Assembly: GCA_041686955.1 (NCBI GenBank)
Contig: JAWLCV010000023.1
Coordinates: 1-55,352 of the forward strand
Source of the DNA: UBA7803 sp041686955
GTDB lineage: Bacteria; Pseudomonadota; Gammaproteobacteria; Pseudomonadales; Azotimanducaceae
Length of the DNA: 55,352 nt
Reading direction: 5' to 3'
Program-made: the position numbers and the translations under genes
Shown: positions 36,056 to 44,740 of the stretch, piece by piece
Layout of the letters: each line of letters opens with the position of its first letter
Position numbering within the stretch: position 1 is the first letter of the stretch
Notes under the pieces: generated by a model
Told to the model about the DNA's origin: nothing
What the model saw: only the letters and a program-made list of their open reading frames with translations
The model's database searches: none

Positions 36056-37435
36056 ATGATGGTGGTCGTGAATCTGCTGGTGTTCGCCGGCCTGGTGCTC
36101 GGGCTGGCGAGGCTCCGGGGTCCCGGTTTCACCCTGTCCCGGCGCATTCTCGCGGGACTGGTGGCCGGAGTGGTGTTCGGCCTGGCGCTGCAGCTCGTTT
36201 ACGCATCCGATCCCGAGGTGGTCCGCCGGACCCTCACCTGGACCAACGTGGTGGGCAGCGCCTATGTCAATCTGCTGCGGCTGATCGTGGCGCCGCTGGT
36301 GCTGGTGATGATGGTGGCGGCGGTGGTGCGGATGCGCGAGGTGGCGACCCTGGGCCGCATCGGCGGTCTGATCATCGGCATTCTCGTCGGCACCACCATG
36401 GTGGCGGCCCTGGTGGGTATCGGGGTCACCAACCTGTTCGGACTGAGCGCCGAGGGTCTCACCGAGGGGGCCAGGGAGCTGGAGCGATCGGCGGCGCTGT
36501 CGGCCCGCTACGAGGAGTTCGCGAGCCTCGGCCTGGCCGACATGCTGGTGCGCTTCGTGCCGTCCAACGTGTTCGAGGATCTGACCGAGGCCCGCCCCAC
36601 CTCCATCATCGGCGTGGTGATATTCGGCATCCTCCTCGGCATCGCCGCGCTGGGCGTGGCCCGGGAAGATCCGCTCCGGGGCGAGGCCATCCGCCAGTTC
36701 GTCGACACCGCCCAGGCCGTGGTCATGAAGCTGGTGCACATGATCATGGCGCTCACCCCGTACGGCATCCTCGCGCTCATCACCAAGGTGGTGGCGGGCT
36801 CCGACGCCGCCGACGTGCTCAACCTGGTGGGGTTCATCGGCGCGTCCTACCTGGCCATCGCCATCATGTTCCTGGTGCACGGGCTGCTGATGGCCGCGGG
36901 CGGCTTCAATCCGCTCGCCTACTTCAAGAGCGTATGGCCGGTGCTGACCTTCGCCTTCACGTCGCGTAGCTCGGCGGCCACCATTCCGCTCAACGTCGAG
37001 ACCCAGATCGAGCAGCTCGGCGTGCCTGCGCCGGTGGCCAACCTGTCCGCCAGCTTCGGCGCCACCATCGGGCAGAACGGCTGCGCCGGCATCTACCCCG
37101 CCATGCTGGCGGTGATGATCGCCCCCACCATGGGAGTGGATCCCACGGACGTCGCCTTCATCGCCGGACTGGTGGGGATCGTCGCCATCAGCTCCTTCGG
37201 GGTGGCCGGGGTCGGCGGCGGCGCCACCTTCGCCGCCTTCATCGTCCTCCCGGCCATGGGCTTTCCGGTGACGGTGGCCGCGCTGCTGATTTCCATCGAG
37301 CCCTTGATCGACATGGCGCGCACCGCACTGAACGTGAACGGTTCCATGACGGCTGGAGTGCTGACCGCGCGGTTGCTGAAAGACGCCCGGCCGGCCACGG
37401 CGGCCGAGGCGACGAGCCCGGTCAGTGGCTCCTGA
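36056..37435 (+). CDS. Dicarboxylate/amino acid:cation symporter (DAACS family)
   Basis: This 459-residue membrane protein belongs to the glutamate-transporter-fold family. FTSRSSAATIPLNVETQIEQLG near 301-322 is the HP1 serine-rich hairpin, followed by LSASFGATIGQNGCAGIYPAM for TM7 (the NMDG-like sodium site reads IGQNG), then GVAGVGGG for HP2. The long insert between TM3 and TM4 region resembles cystine transporters of the TcyP/YdjN type. It imports a small acid or amino acid with Na+ or H+. ATG 36056 follows GGAGGGGGA. Confidence 0.85.
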   Translation: MMVVVNLLVFAGLVLGLARLRGPGFTLSRRILAGLVAGVVFGLALQLVYASDPEVVRRTLTWTNVVGSAYVNLLRLIVAPLVLVMMVAAVVRMREVATLGRIGGLIIGILVGTTMVAALVGIGVTNLFGLSAEGLTEGARELERSAALSARYEEFASLGLADMLVRFVPSNVFEDLTEARPTSIIGVVIFGILLGIAALGVAREDPLRGEAIRQFVDTAQAVVMKLVHMIMALTPYGILALITKVVAGSDAADVLNLVGFIGASYLAIAIMFLVHGLLMAAGGFNPLAYFKSVWPVLTFAFTSRSSAATIPLNVETQIEQLGVPAPVANLSASFGATIGQNGCAGIYPAMLAVMIAPTMGVDPTDVAFIAGLVGIVAISSFGVAGVGGGATFAAFIVLPAMGFPVTVAALLISIEPLIDMARTALNVNGSMTAGVLTARLLKDARPATAAEATSPVSGS

Positions 37436-37447
37436 ACACGCAGTACA

Positions 37448-37903
37448 TTAGGTCAGGTCGATCTCGTAAAGCGGGAGTTGCCGTCCCGGAACACTGTCCG
37501 AAGGGCGTTCGCCGATGCGCACCGCACCGAGGCGCTCGTAGAACCCGGTGGCGTTGGGGTCGGCCTGAATCACCAGGCGCTCGGCACCGGCCAGCCGGCA
37601 GGCGTTCACGGCATGCTCGAGCAGGGCGCGTCCGCAGCCTTGCCCCACCTGCCGCGGCTCCACGAACAGGGCGTCGAGCTCCATGGCGGTGGGAGAGACC
37701 TTGGCGAGGGCATAGAAGCCGCATATCCGGCCGTCTTCCTCCGCCACGTGAAATCCGCCGGAGCTCACCTCCTCGGGCGCGTAGGTGAGCTCCGCGCGGC
37801 AGGCGGCCATGAAGTCGTCTGGGTAGCCCCAGTGGGCCTTGGCGCGGAAGGCGAGGGCGGAGAGCGCCTCCGCCTCGTCCGCGGTGGCCGGCCGAATCTC
37901 CAT
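37448..37903 (-). CDS. GNAT-family N-acetyltransferase
   Basis: This 151-residue protein has the GNAT fold: the N-terminal IRPATADEAEALSALAFRAK, central strand LDALFVEPRQVGQGCGRALLEHAV (acetyl-CoA pyrophosphate loop Q-x-G-x-G) near 76-99, and GFYERLGAVRIGE near 118-130. It transfers an acetyl group from acetyl-CoA to an unknown amine. It ends 12 bp from the convergent symporter gene and begins 13 bp after the enoyl-CoA hydratase stop side, on the same strand as the latter. Confidence 0.83.
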   Translation of the reverse strand: MEIRPATADEAEALSALAFRAKAHWGYPDDFMAACRAELTYAPEEVSSGGFHVAEEDGRICGFYALAKVSPTAMELDALFVEPRQVGQGCGRALLEHAVNACRLAGAERLVIQADPNATGFYERLGAVRIGERPSDSVPGRQLPLYEIDLT

Positions 37904-37916
37904 GGCGGCTCCTGGC

Positions 37917-38714
37917 TCAGCGGCCCCTGTACTCGGGCTTGCGCTTCTCCATGAAGGCCTTCGGGCCCTCCTTGGCGTCTTCGGTCTGGAACACCGGGCC
38001 GGAGATACGGCTCTCGATCTTCAAGCCTTCCTCTTCCGGCTTGCCCAGACACTCCTTAACCGACTGGCGGATGGCCTTAACGGCCAGGGGTCCGTTGCCG
38101 GCGATCTTCTCCGCGATCTCCATGGCCTTGCCCATGTAGTCTTCGGTGACGTAATTCAGAAAGCCCAGGGCCAGCGCTTCCTCGGAGGTGATGAGATCAC
38201 CCGTGAGCAGCAACTCCATCGCTTTCGCGTAGGGCATCTGCATGGGCAGGCGCACGGTGGAGCCGCCGGCGGGGAAGATGGCCCATTTGACCTCCTGCAC
38301 CCCCAGCTTCACCCCCGGCGCGGCGATGCGGATGTCGGTGCCCTGCACCAGCTCCATGCCGCCGGCGATGGCGTGACCGTTGATGGCGGAGATCACCGGC
38401 TTGCCGGGATCGAAGTTGCGCAGCAGGGAGCGGCTGGTGAGGCCGGGTTCCTTGGCGACCCGTTCGTCCCACTCGTTCTCCGGCTTTCGGGTGCCGGAGA
38501 CCATGGGAATGAGCTGGCCGAGGTCGGCGCCGGCACAGAACGCGCTGCCGGTGCCGGTGAGCACGGCCACCCGAACAGCGTCGTCACGGGCCACCTCTTC
38601 CCAGGCGTCGGCCAGGCGCACGGCGACCTCCGGGTTGATGGCATTGCGGGCATCAGGGCGGTTCAGGGTGATCACGGCGACGTGGCCGCGGGTTTCATAG
38701 TTTACGAGGGACAT
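37917..38714 (-). CDS. Enoyl-CoA hydratase/isomerase family protein
   Basis: This 265-residue crotonase-fold protein has VITLNRPDARNAINPE near 14-29, the oxyanion-hole segment GSAFCAGADL near 56-65, and INGHAIAGGMELVQGTDIRIAAP near 110-132. The first catalytic Glu of true hydratases falls in GGMELV. The second lies near WAIFPAGGS, where the usual Pro-Gly-x-G-GT is altered, so isomerase or another crotonase activity is possible. ATG 38714 starts the family N-terminus exactly, though the ribosome site is weak. Confidence 0.85.
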   Translation of the reverse strand: MSLVNYETRGHVAVITLNRPDARNAINPEVAVRLADAWEEVARDDAVRVAVLTGTGSAFCAGADLGQLIPMVSGTRKPENEWDERVAKEPGLTSRSLLRNFDPGKPVISAINGHAIAGGMELVQGTDIRIAAPGVKLGVQEVKWAIFPAGGSTVRLPMQMPYAKAMELLLTGDLITSEEALALGFLNYVTEDYMGKAMEIAEKIAGNGPLAVKAIRQSVKECLGKPEEEGLKIESRISGPVFQTEDAKEGPKAFMEKRKPEYRGR

Positions 38715-38760
38715 AGGCTTCGTCCGTTGTTGTGGAAATATGGGAGGCCGACTGTACCGG

Positions 38761-40086
38761 CTACGGGCGCTGGAACTCCAGCGGCAATCCCTTGGGTCCT
38801 TCGATGAAGCGGCCATCCCGGTAGCGCAGGTGGCCATTGACCCAGGTGGCGGTCACCCGGCCGTGCAGGGGGATGCCCTCGAAGGGGCTCCAGCCGCACT
38901 TGGAGTGAATGGCGGCGTCGGGCGGACGGGTATCGTCGATGAGCACCAGATCCGCGTGGTACCCCTCGCGGATGAAGCCGCGTTCCTTCACCCCGAACAG
39001 CAGCGCCGGCGCATGGGCCGTCTTCTCCACTACCTGCTCGACGCCGAGCACGCTCTGGCGCACCAGCTCGAACAGCGAAGGCAGCGCATGCTGCACCAGG
39101 GGCAGTCCGGCGGGCGCCTGCAGGTACGGCCGTGCTTTCTCCTCGGCGGTGTGGGGCGCGTGATCGGTGGCGATGACGTCGATGCGGCCTTCGACCACCG
39201 CGCGGCGCAGGGCGTCGCGGTCCGCCGCCGACTTGATGGCCGGATTGCACTTGATCAGCGCACCCTTCTCCGCGTACCAGCTATCGTCGAAGAAAAGGTG
39301 GTGCACGCACACCTCGGCGGTGATCCGCTTGCCGTCCAGTGGGCCCGGCGAGAACAGCGCCATCTCGCGGGCGGTGGTCAGGTGCAGCACGTGCAGTCGC
39401 GAGCCGAACCGTTCAGCCAGGCTCACGGCCAGCGACGACGAGCGGTAACAGGCCTCGGCGGAGCGAATGTTCGGATGCTCGGTAACCGGGATGTCGTCGC
39501 CGTAGCGGGCACGGGCGGCCGCTTCGTTGGCCAGGATGGTCGGTGTGTCTTCGCAGTGGGTGACGATGACGAGCTCGGTGCCGGCGAAGATGCCCTCCAG
39601 GGTCTTCTCGTCGTCCACCAGCATGTTGCCCGTGCTGGCCCCCATGAACACCTTGATGCCGCAGGTCAGCCGTGGATCGACGGTCTTGATCGCCTCCAGG
39701 TTGTCGTTGGTGGCGCCGAAGTAGAACGCGTAGTTGGCTTCCGAGCGTTCGGCGGCACGGCTGTGCTTGTCGCGCAGGGCCTCGTGGGTCACGGTGAGCG
39801 GATTGCAGTTGGGCATCTCCATGTAGCTGGTGATGCCCCCGGCCACGGCGGCCCGGGATTCCGTGGCAATGGTGCCCTTGTGCTCGAAGCCCGGCTCCCG
39901 GAAATGCACCTGATCGTCGATCATGCCGGGCAGCAGCCAGGCGCCCTGGGCGTCCACCACCCGAGCACCCGCCGGCGCGGCGCGGCCGACGCCGACGATG
40001 CGGCCGTCCCGAATCAGCAGATCACCCTCGGTCACGGTGCCTTCGTTGACCACGCGGGCGTTGGTGATGAGGGTGGCGTCGCTCAT
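38761..40086 (-). CDS. Dihydroorotase (cyclic amidohydrolase family)
   Basis: This 441-residue amidohydrolase carries the metal-site pattern His61-Phe-Arg63 (HFR), Lys145 in GIKVFMGAST (the likely carboxylated lysine or its equivalent), HCED near 184-187, HVLHLTT and ATDHAPH. The family reversibly cyclises carbamoyl-aspartate to dihydroorotate in pyrimidine synthesis; some close relatives are inactive partners or act on hydantoins. ATG 40086 has GGAG six bases upstream. It stands alone rather than with other pyr genes. Confidence 0.83.
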   Translation of the reverse strand: MSDATLITNARVVNEGTVTEGDLLIRDGRIVGVGRAAPAGARVVDAQGAWLLPGMIDDQVHFREPGFEHKGTIATESRAAVAGGITSYMEMPNCNPLTVTHEALRDKHSRAAERSEANYAFYFGATNDNLEAIKTVDPRLTCGIKVFMGASTGNMLVDDEKTLEGIFAGTELVIVTHCEDTPTILANEAAARARYGDDIPVTEHPNIRSAEACYRSSSLAVSLAERFGSRLHVLHLTTAREMALFSPGPLDGKRITAEVCVHHLFFDDSWYAEKGALIKCNPAIKSAADRDALRRAVVEGRIDVIATDHAPHTAEEKARPYLQAPAGLPLVQHALPSLFELVRQSVLGVEQVVEKTAHAPALLFGVKERGFIREGYHADLVLIDDTRPPDAAIHSKCGWSPFEGIPLHGRVTATWVNGHLRYRDGRFIEGPKGLPLEFQRP

Positions 40087-40201
40087 GAGCCGCTCCGGCA
40101 CAGGGTTGTCGGGAAAGCGATACTTTACCCGCTGCCGGGCCGCGTGTCCGGGCGGTACGCGGGTGTGCCGTCCGTCACGGTGCGGGAGCGCGCCGTGTGA
40201 C

Positions 40202-40207
40202 TATACT
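40202..40207 (+). promoter_or_regulatory. -10-like element of the outer-membrane protein gene
   Basis: TATACT lies 28 bases before the start codon and is a near-consensus -10 hexamer in GC-rich surroundings. No good -35 sits 17 bases upstream. A CGGAGG ribosome site follows at about 40220. Confidence 0.35.
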
Positions 40208-40235
40208 CACCCCGATTCATCGGAGGTTTCCGCTC

Positions 40236-40988
40236 ATGAGAAAAGGACTGCTGATCGCCGCGTCGCTGGTGGCGCCCTGGCTGGCTGCCGGGGCCAGCGC
40301 GGACACCCTGTTCGGGGTCTACGCCGGTGCCGGCAAGTGGCAGCAGGAATACTCGGGGGACGTGGCCTCGGGCCTGACGGACATCGACCTGGAGCGGGAT
40401 CTCGACATCGGCGACGAGAACAACAACCTCCTGTACCTGGCGCTCGAGCACGGTGTTCCGGTGCTGCCGAACCTGCGCTTCAACTATGCCGACGTGACCG
40501 GTGACGGGCGCAACGTGCTCACCCGCACCGTCGAGTTCCGTGGCGAGGTCTTCACCGTCAGCGAGGAAGTGGCTTCGGAGGTTGACTTCGAGCAGATGGA
40601 CGCGGTCCTCTACTACGAGCTGCTCGACAACGTGGTGTCGCTGGATCTGGGCATCGGCGCGCGCTGGGTGGACGGCTACGTCCAGGTCGCTTCCACCACC
40701 GATACCGGCCGGGCGGACTTCAAGGGCGTCCTGCCCATGCTCTACGGCCGCGTGCGGGTGGACCTGCCGTTCACCGGGCTCTGGGTGGGCGGCGACCTCA
40801 TGGGACTCACCTACGACGACCACGATCTTCTGGACGCCACCGCCCAGATCGGCTGGGAGTCTCCTGTGGGGCTCGGCGCCGAGCTCGGCTGGCGCTCGTA
40901 TGAGCTCGACCTCGACACCATCGACGACATCGACAGCGCCGACATCACCATCAGCGGGCCGTACGCCGCCATCAACTTCCACTTCTAG
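40236..40988 (+). CDS. TIGR04219-type outer-membrane beta-barrel protein
   Basis: This 250-residue protein has a signal peptide (1-22, ending GASA) and a body of alternating-hydrophobicity strands ending in NFHF, as expected for an outer-membrane barrel. DTLFGVYAGAGKWQQEYSGD right after cleavage and the acidic LERDLDIGDENNN segment fit the TIGR04219 family, whose function is unknown. CGGAGG precedes ATG 40236. It is divergent from dihydroorotase and followed after 16 bp by glcD. Confidence 0.8.
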   Translation: MRKGLLIAASLVAPWLAAGASADTLFGVYAGAGKWQQEYSGDVASGLTDIDLERDLDIGDENNNLLYLALEHGVPVLPNLRFNYADVTGDGRNVLTRTVEFRGEVFTVSEEVASEVDFEQMDAVLYYELLDNVVSLDLGIGARWVDGYVQVASTTDTGRADFKGVLPMLYGRVRVDLPFTGLWVGGDLMGLTYDDHDLLDATAQIGWESPVGLGAELGWRSYELDLDTIDDIDSADITISGPYAAINFHF

Positions 40989-40990
40989 CC

Positions 40991-40996
40991 TATAAT
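40991..40996 (+). promoter_or_regulatory. Consensus TATAAT eight bases before glcD
   Basis: A perfect -10 hexamer sits just eight bases upstream of the glcD ATG with no Shine-Dalgarno sequence between. If used, transcription would begin at or next to the start codon and the glcD mRNA would be leaderless. The -35 region is not recognisable, so this remains a suggestion. Confidence 0.35.
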
Positions 40997-41004
40997 CGGC
41001 GGCC

Positions 41005-42459
41005 ATGAGGTCGCCGAAGGTGGAGTCGCTGCTGCGCAAGGTGCTGCCACCGGCAGGCCTCATCGCGGAGCCGCGGGCGAAGAAGCCCTTCGAGACCGAC
41101 GGCCTCACCGCCCTTCGCGAAGTGCCGTGGCTGGTGGCGCTCCCCGAGACCGAGGACCAGGTGCTGGCGGTGCTGCGCATCTGCCGCGAGCACGGCGTGC
41201 CGGTGGTGCCGCGGGGCGCCGGCACCGGGCTCTCCGGCGGCGCGCGGCCCCTGGCGGACGGCGTGCTTCTGGGGCTGTCCAAGCTGCAACGGATCCTCGA
41301 AATCGACCTGGAGAACTGCGTCGCCCGGGTGCAGCCCGGGGTGCGCAACCTGGCCATCAGCGAGGCGGTGGCCGAGCACGGGCTCTACTACGCGCCGGAT
41401 CCGTCGTCCCAGATCGCCTGCAGCATCGGCGGCAACGTGGCGGAGAACTCCGGCGGCGTGCACTGCCTGAAGTACGGACTCACCGTCCACAACGTGGTGG
41501 GCGTGCGGCTGGCCACCATCGAGGGCGAGGTCCTCACCCTGGGGGGCAAGACCCTGGATTCCCCCGGCTACGACCTGCTGGCCCTGGTGATGGGGTCGGA
41601 AGGCATGCTGGGGGTGGTGACGGAAGTGACGGTGAAGCTGCTGCCGGTGCCGCCGCAGAAGCGGGTGGTGCTGGCCGCGTTCGCCGACGTCGCCGCGGCA
41701 GCCGATGCCGTGGGGGCCATCATCGCCGACGGCCTGATACCCGCGGGTCTCGAGATGATGGATCGGCTGGCGATTCAGGCCGCCGAAGACTTCGTCCACG
41801 CCGGCTACCCGCGGCACGCCGAAGCCATTCTGCTGTGCGAGCTCGACGGCGTGGAGGCGGAAGTCGACGCGGATCTGGCGCGGGTGCGGGCGGTGCTCGC
41901 GAGTCACGGCGCGTTCGACGTGCGGGTGGCCGCCGACCCCGAGGAGCAGGAGCGGCTCTGGCTGGGCCGCAAGGCTGCCTTTCCGGCGGTGGGACGCATC
42001 GCGCCGGACTACTACTGCATGGACGGCACCATTCCGCGCGCTCGGCTGGCCGACGTGCTCGAGCGCATCGACGGGCTGTCCCGGGAGCAGGGCCTCGCGG
42101 TGGCCAACGTCTTCCACGCCGGCGACGGCAACCTGCACCCCCTCATCCTCTACGACGCCAACGTCCCCGGAGAGCTGGAACGCGCGGAGGCCATGGGCGC
42201 ACGCATCCTGGAGCTGTGCGTCGCCGCGGGCGGAACCGTCACGGGCGAGCACGGTGTCGGGATGGAGAAGCTGACCCCGATGTGCGTTCAGTTCACGGCG
42301 CCCGAGCTCGAGCAGATGCACCGGGTGAAGGCCGCCTTCGATCCGGCGGGGCTGATGAATCCCGGCAAGGCGGTGCCGACCCTGAGCCGTTGCGCTGAGG
42401 TGGGCGGCATGCACGTGCACCGGGGCCGCCTGCCGTTTCCTAACCTGCCCCGCTTCTAG
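41005..42459 (+). CDS. glcD: Glycolate oxidase FAD-linked subunit GlcD
   Basis: This 484-residue protein is an FAD-linked oxidase of the PCMH/VAO type. PRGAGTGLSGGA near 70-81 is the FAD pyrophosphate loop; GGNVAENSGGVHCLKYG near 144-160 is typical of GlcD; the C-terminal HAGDGNLHP and GEHGVGMEK motifs are the catalytic cap signatures. With GlcE and GlcF it oxidises glycolate (or D-lactate) to glyoxylate with electrons to the quinone pool. All three genes follow in order, which supports the assignment. Confidence 0.92.
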   Translation: MRSPKVESLLRKVLPPAGLIAEPRAKKPFETDGLTALREVPWLVALPETEDQVLAVLRICREHGVPVVPRGAGTGLSGGARPLADGVLLGLSKLQRILEIDLENCVARVQPGVRNLAISEAVAEHGLYYAPDPSSQIACSIGGNVAENSGGVHCLKYGLTVHNVVGVRLATIEGEVLTLGGKTLDSPGYDLLALVMGSEGMLGVVTEVTVKLLPVPPQKRVVLAAFADVAAAADAVGAIIADGLIPAGLEMMDRLAIQAAEDFVHAGYPRHAEAILLCELDGVEAEVDADLARVRAVLASHGAFDVRVAADPEEQERLWLGRKAAFPAVGRIAPDYYCMDGTIPRARLADVLERIDGLSREQGLAVANVFHAGDGNLHPLILYDANVPGELERAEAMGARILELCVAAGGTVTGEHGVGMEKLTPMCVQFTAPELEQMHRVKAAFDPAGLMNPGKAVPTLSRCAEVGGMHVHRGRLPFPNLPRF

Positions 42460-42463
42460 ACCC

Positions 42464-43540
42464 GTGGCGGATCTTTCCCAGGAACTGGTGGAGGCGGTGC
42501 GCCGCGCGCTCGATGCCGGCGAATCCCTGCGCATCGTCGGCTCCGGCAGCAAGGGCGCGTTGACCCGGGGCCGCCAGGCGGAGCCCGGGGCGCCGGAGGG
42601 CCGCCTGCTCACCGTGGCCGATCATCAGGGCATCGTCGACTACCGCCCGGAAGAGCTGGTGATCACGGCCCGGGCCGGCACGCCGCTGCGGGCCGTGGAG
42701 CGTGAGCTGGCCCAGGCCGGACAGCGGCTCGGCTTCGAGCCGCCCCGGTTTCACGGCGGCGGCACCCTGGGCGGCGCCGTGGCCTGTGGTCTCTCCGGGC
42801 CGGGACGTCCCTGGTCGGGCTCGGTGCGGGACGCCCTGCTCGGGGTCGAGCTCGTCAACGGTCACGGCGAGCGGCTCGCTTTCGGCGGCCAGGTCATGAA
42901 GAACGTGGCCGGCTACGATCTGTCCCGGCTGCAGGCGGGGGCCTTCGGCACCCTGGGCCTTTTGCTGTCGGTGAGCCTGCGGGTGGCGCCGGCGCCGGAG
43001 CTGGAGGAGACACGGGTCTTCGAGCTCGATGCCGTGTCGGCGCTGGCGCGCTGCCGCGATTGGGCCCGGCGGCCGTATCCCATCACCGCTACGGGTTTCT
43101 TCGACGGCCGCTTGCGGGTTCGCCTCGCGGGGGCATCGGCGGCGGTGGCGTGGGCCGCCGGCGAGATCGGCGGGGAGCTCGAGCCCGAGCTGCACTTCTG
43201 GGACGACCTCCGCGATCATCGGCTGGCGTTGCTGGCGGACGGCGAGGGGACGCTCTGGCGCGGCTCCCTGCCTCCGGCGGCGGCGGACCCGTTGCACGGC
43301 TGCCTGGTCACCTGGGCCGGTGCCGAGCGCTGGTGGCGCGCATCCGGCGCTGACCAGGAGGCGCGGGTGGCGGAGCAGGTGCGCGCCGCGGGTGGGCACG
43401 CCCGCCGCTTCGACGGCAGTTTCGGCGTTCGCCGCTGGCCCGGGATCGGCGCGGCCGAGCTCCGTTATCTGCGTCGCCTGAAGGAGGCCTTCGATCCCCG
43501 GGGCATGTTCAATCCGGAGCTGGCGGCCCATGAAGACTGA
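42464..43540 (+). CDS. glcE: Glycolate oxidase FAD-binding subunit GlcE
   Basis: This 358-residue protein resembles GlcE: an N-terminal FAD-binding domain with RIVGSGSKGALTRG, HGGGTLGGAVACGLSGPGRPWSG near 101-123, and GGQVMKNVAGYDLSRLQAGAFG near 143-164, which is the GlcE signature. It starts at GTG 42464 four bases after the glcD stop and overlaps glcF by 11 bp. It is a second flavin-type subunit required for complex activity in E. coli. Confidence 0.9.
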   Translation: MADLSQELVEAVRRALDAGESLRIVGSGSKGALTRGRQAEPGAPEGRLLTVADHQGIVDYRPEELVITARAGTPLRAVERELAQAGQRLGFEPPRFHGGGTLGGAVACGLSGPGRPWSGSVRDALLGVELVNGHGERLAFGGQVMKNVAGYDLSRLQAGAFGTLGLLLSVSLRVAPAPELEETRVFELDAVSALARCRDWARRPYPITATGFFDGRLRVRLAGASAAVAWAAGEIGGELEPELHFWDDLRDHRLALLADGEGTLWRGSLPPAAADPLHGCLVTWAGAERWWRASGADQEARVAEQVRAAGGHARRFDGSFGVRRWPGIGAAELRYLRRLKEAFDPRGMFNPELAAHED

Positions 43541-44720
43541 GCTTCCCCTCGAGGTGCTGGCCACGGAGGAAGGCGCCCGCGCCGACGCCATCCTTCGAAG
43601 CTGCGTGCACTGCGGCTTCTGCAACGCGACGTGCCCCACCTATTCCCTGCTGGGGGACGAGCTGGACGGTCCCCGCGGCCGGATCTACCTCATCAAGGAG
43701 ATGCTGGAAGGCGAGCAGGCGGACCCGGTGGTGCGCACGCACCTGGACCGCTGCCTGACCTGCCGGGCCTGCGAGACCACGTGCCCGAGCGGCGTGCGTT
43801 ACGGCGAGCTACTGGAGATCGGCCGCGGCTACCTGGAGCGTAGCCTGCCCCGCCGGGGGCCCGATGCCTGGATCCGCCGGCGGCTGCTGAACCTGGTGCC
43901 GTACCCCGGGCGGTTTCGCCGCTGGGTGCGCCTGGGGCGGGCGGTGCGCTGGCTGCTGCCATCCCGGCTGCGCCGACAGGTCCCCCCGGCGCCTCGACCC
44001 GAAGACTGGCCGGCCCCGGCGCCCGCCGCCGAGCGCCGGGTGCTGTTGCTGCAGGGCTGCGTCCAGCAGGTCGCGACCCCGGAGGTCGATCGTCTGCTGG
44101 CGGAGCTGCTGGCGTCCCGGGGCATCGCGGCGGTGGCTGCCGAAGGGGAGACCTGCTGCGGGTCGCTGGCGCTGCACCTGGGCGAGACCGAGCGGGCGCG
44201 GCAGACCATGGCCGCCAACGTGGCTGCGCTCGAACCCCTCCTGGACGGGGTGGAGGCGGTGATCTCCACCGCCAGCGGTTGCGGGGTGACCGTGAAGGAC
44301 TACGGCCGGCTGCTGGGCAGCGACGCCGCAGCGCGGCTTGCCGAGAAAACGCTGGACGCGGCCGAATACCTGCAGCGGCTGGACACCACCTGGCAGCGCC
44401 GGGCGCCCTACCGGCGGGTGGCGTGGCATGCGCCGTGTACCCTGCAGCACGGTCAGCGGGTTCGCGGCGTGGTCGAGCGCCTGCTCGAAGCCGCCGGCTA
44501 CGAGCTGGTGCCGGTGGCCGAGCCTCACCTGTGTTGCGGCGCGGCGGGGACTTACGCACTATTGCAGCCAGAGCTGGCCGAGCCGTTGAAGACGCGGAAG
44601 CTCGCGGCGCTCCAGGCCCACGACCCGGAAGTGATCGCCACCGCCAACGTGGGATGTCAGCTTCACATGAACGAGGGCGCGCGGGTGCCGGTGGTGCACT
44701 GGCTCGAGCTGCTGCGCTGA
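43530..44720 (+). CDS. glcF: Glycolate oxidase iron-sulfur subunit GlcF
   Basis: This 396-residue protein has two ferredoxin-type [4Fe-4S] motifs: Cys25-x2-Cys28-x2-Cys31-x3-Cys35 and Cys75-x2-Cys78-x2-Cys81-x3-Cys85. Two CCG-type domains follow, with CCGSLALH near 210 and CCGAAGTY near 337, as in GlcF/LutA/heterodisulfide-reductase-like proteins. It carries electrons from the flavin subunits toward the membrane. It is the last of the glc trio; no glcC regulator or glcB malate synthase is near. Confidence 0.92.
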   Translation: MKTELPLEVLATEEGARADAILRSCVHCGFCNATCPTYSLLGDELDGPRGRIYLIKEMLEGEQADPVVRTHLDRCLTCRACETTCPSGVRYGELLEIGRGYLERSLPRRGPDAWIRRRLLNLVPYPGRFRRWVRLGRAVRWLLPSRLRRQVPPAPRPEDWPAPAPAAERRVLLLQGCVQQVATPEVDRLLAELLASRGIAAVAAEGETCCGSLALHLGETERARQTMAANVAALEPLLDGVEAVISTASGCGVTVKDYGRLLGSDAAARLAEKTLDAAEYLQRLDTTWQRRAPYRRVAWHAPCTLQHGQRVRGVVERLLEAAGYELVPVAEPHLCCGAAGTYALLQPELAEPLKTRKLAALQAHDPEVIATANVGCQLHMNEGARVPVVHWLELLR

Positions 44721-44740
44721 ACCCAGGGGAGGGGAGAACC

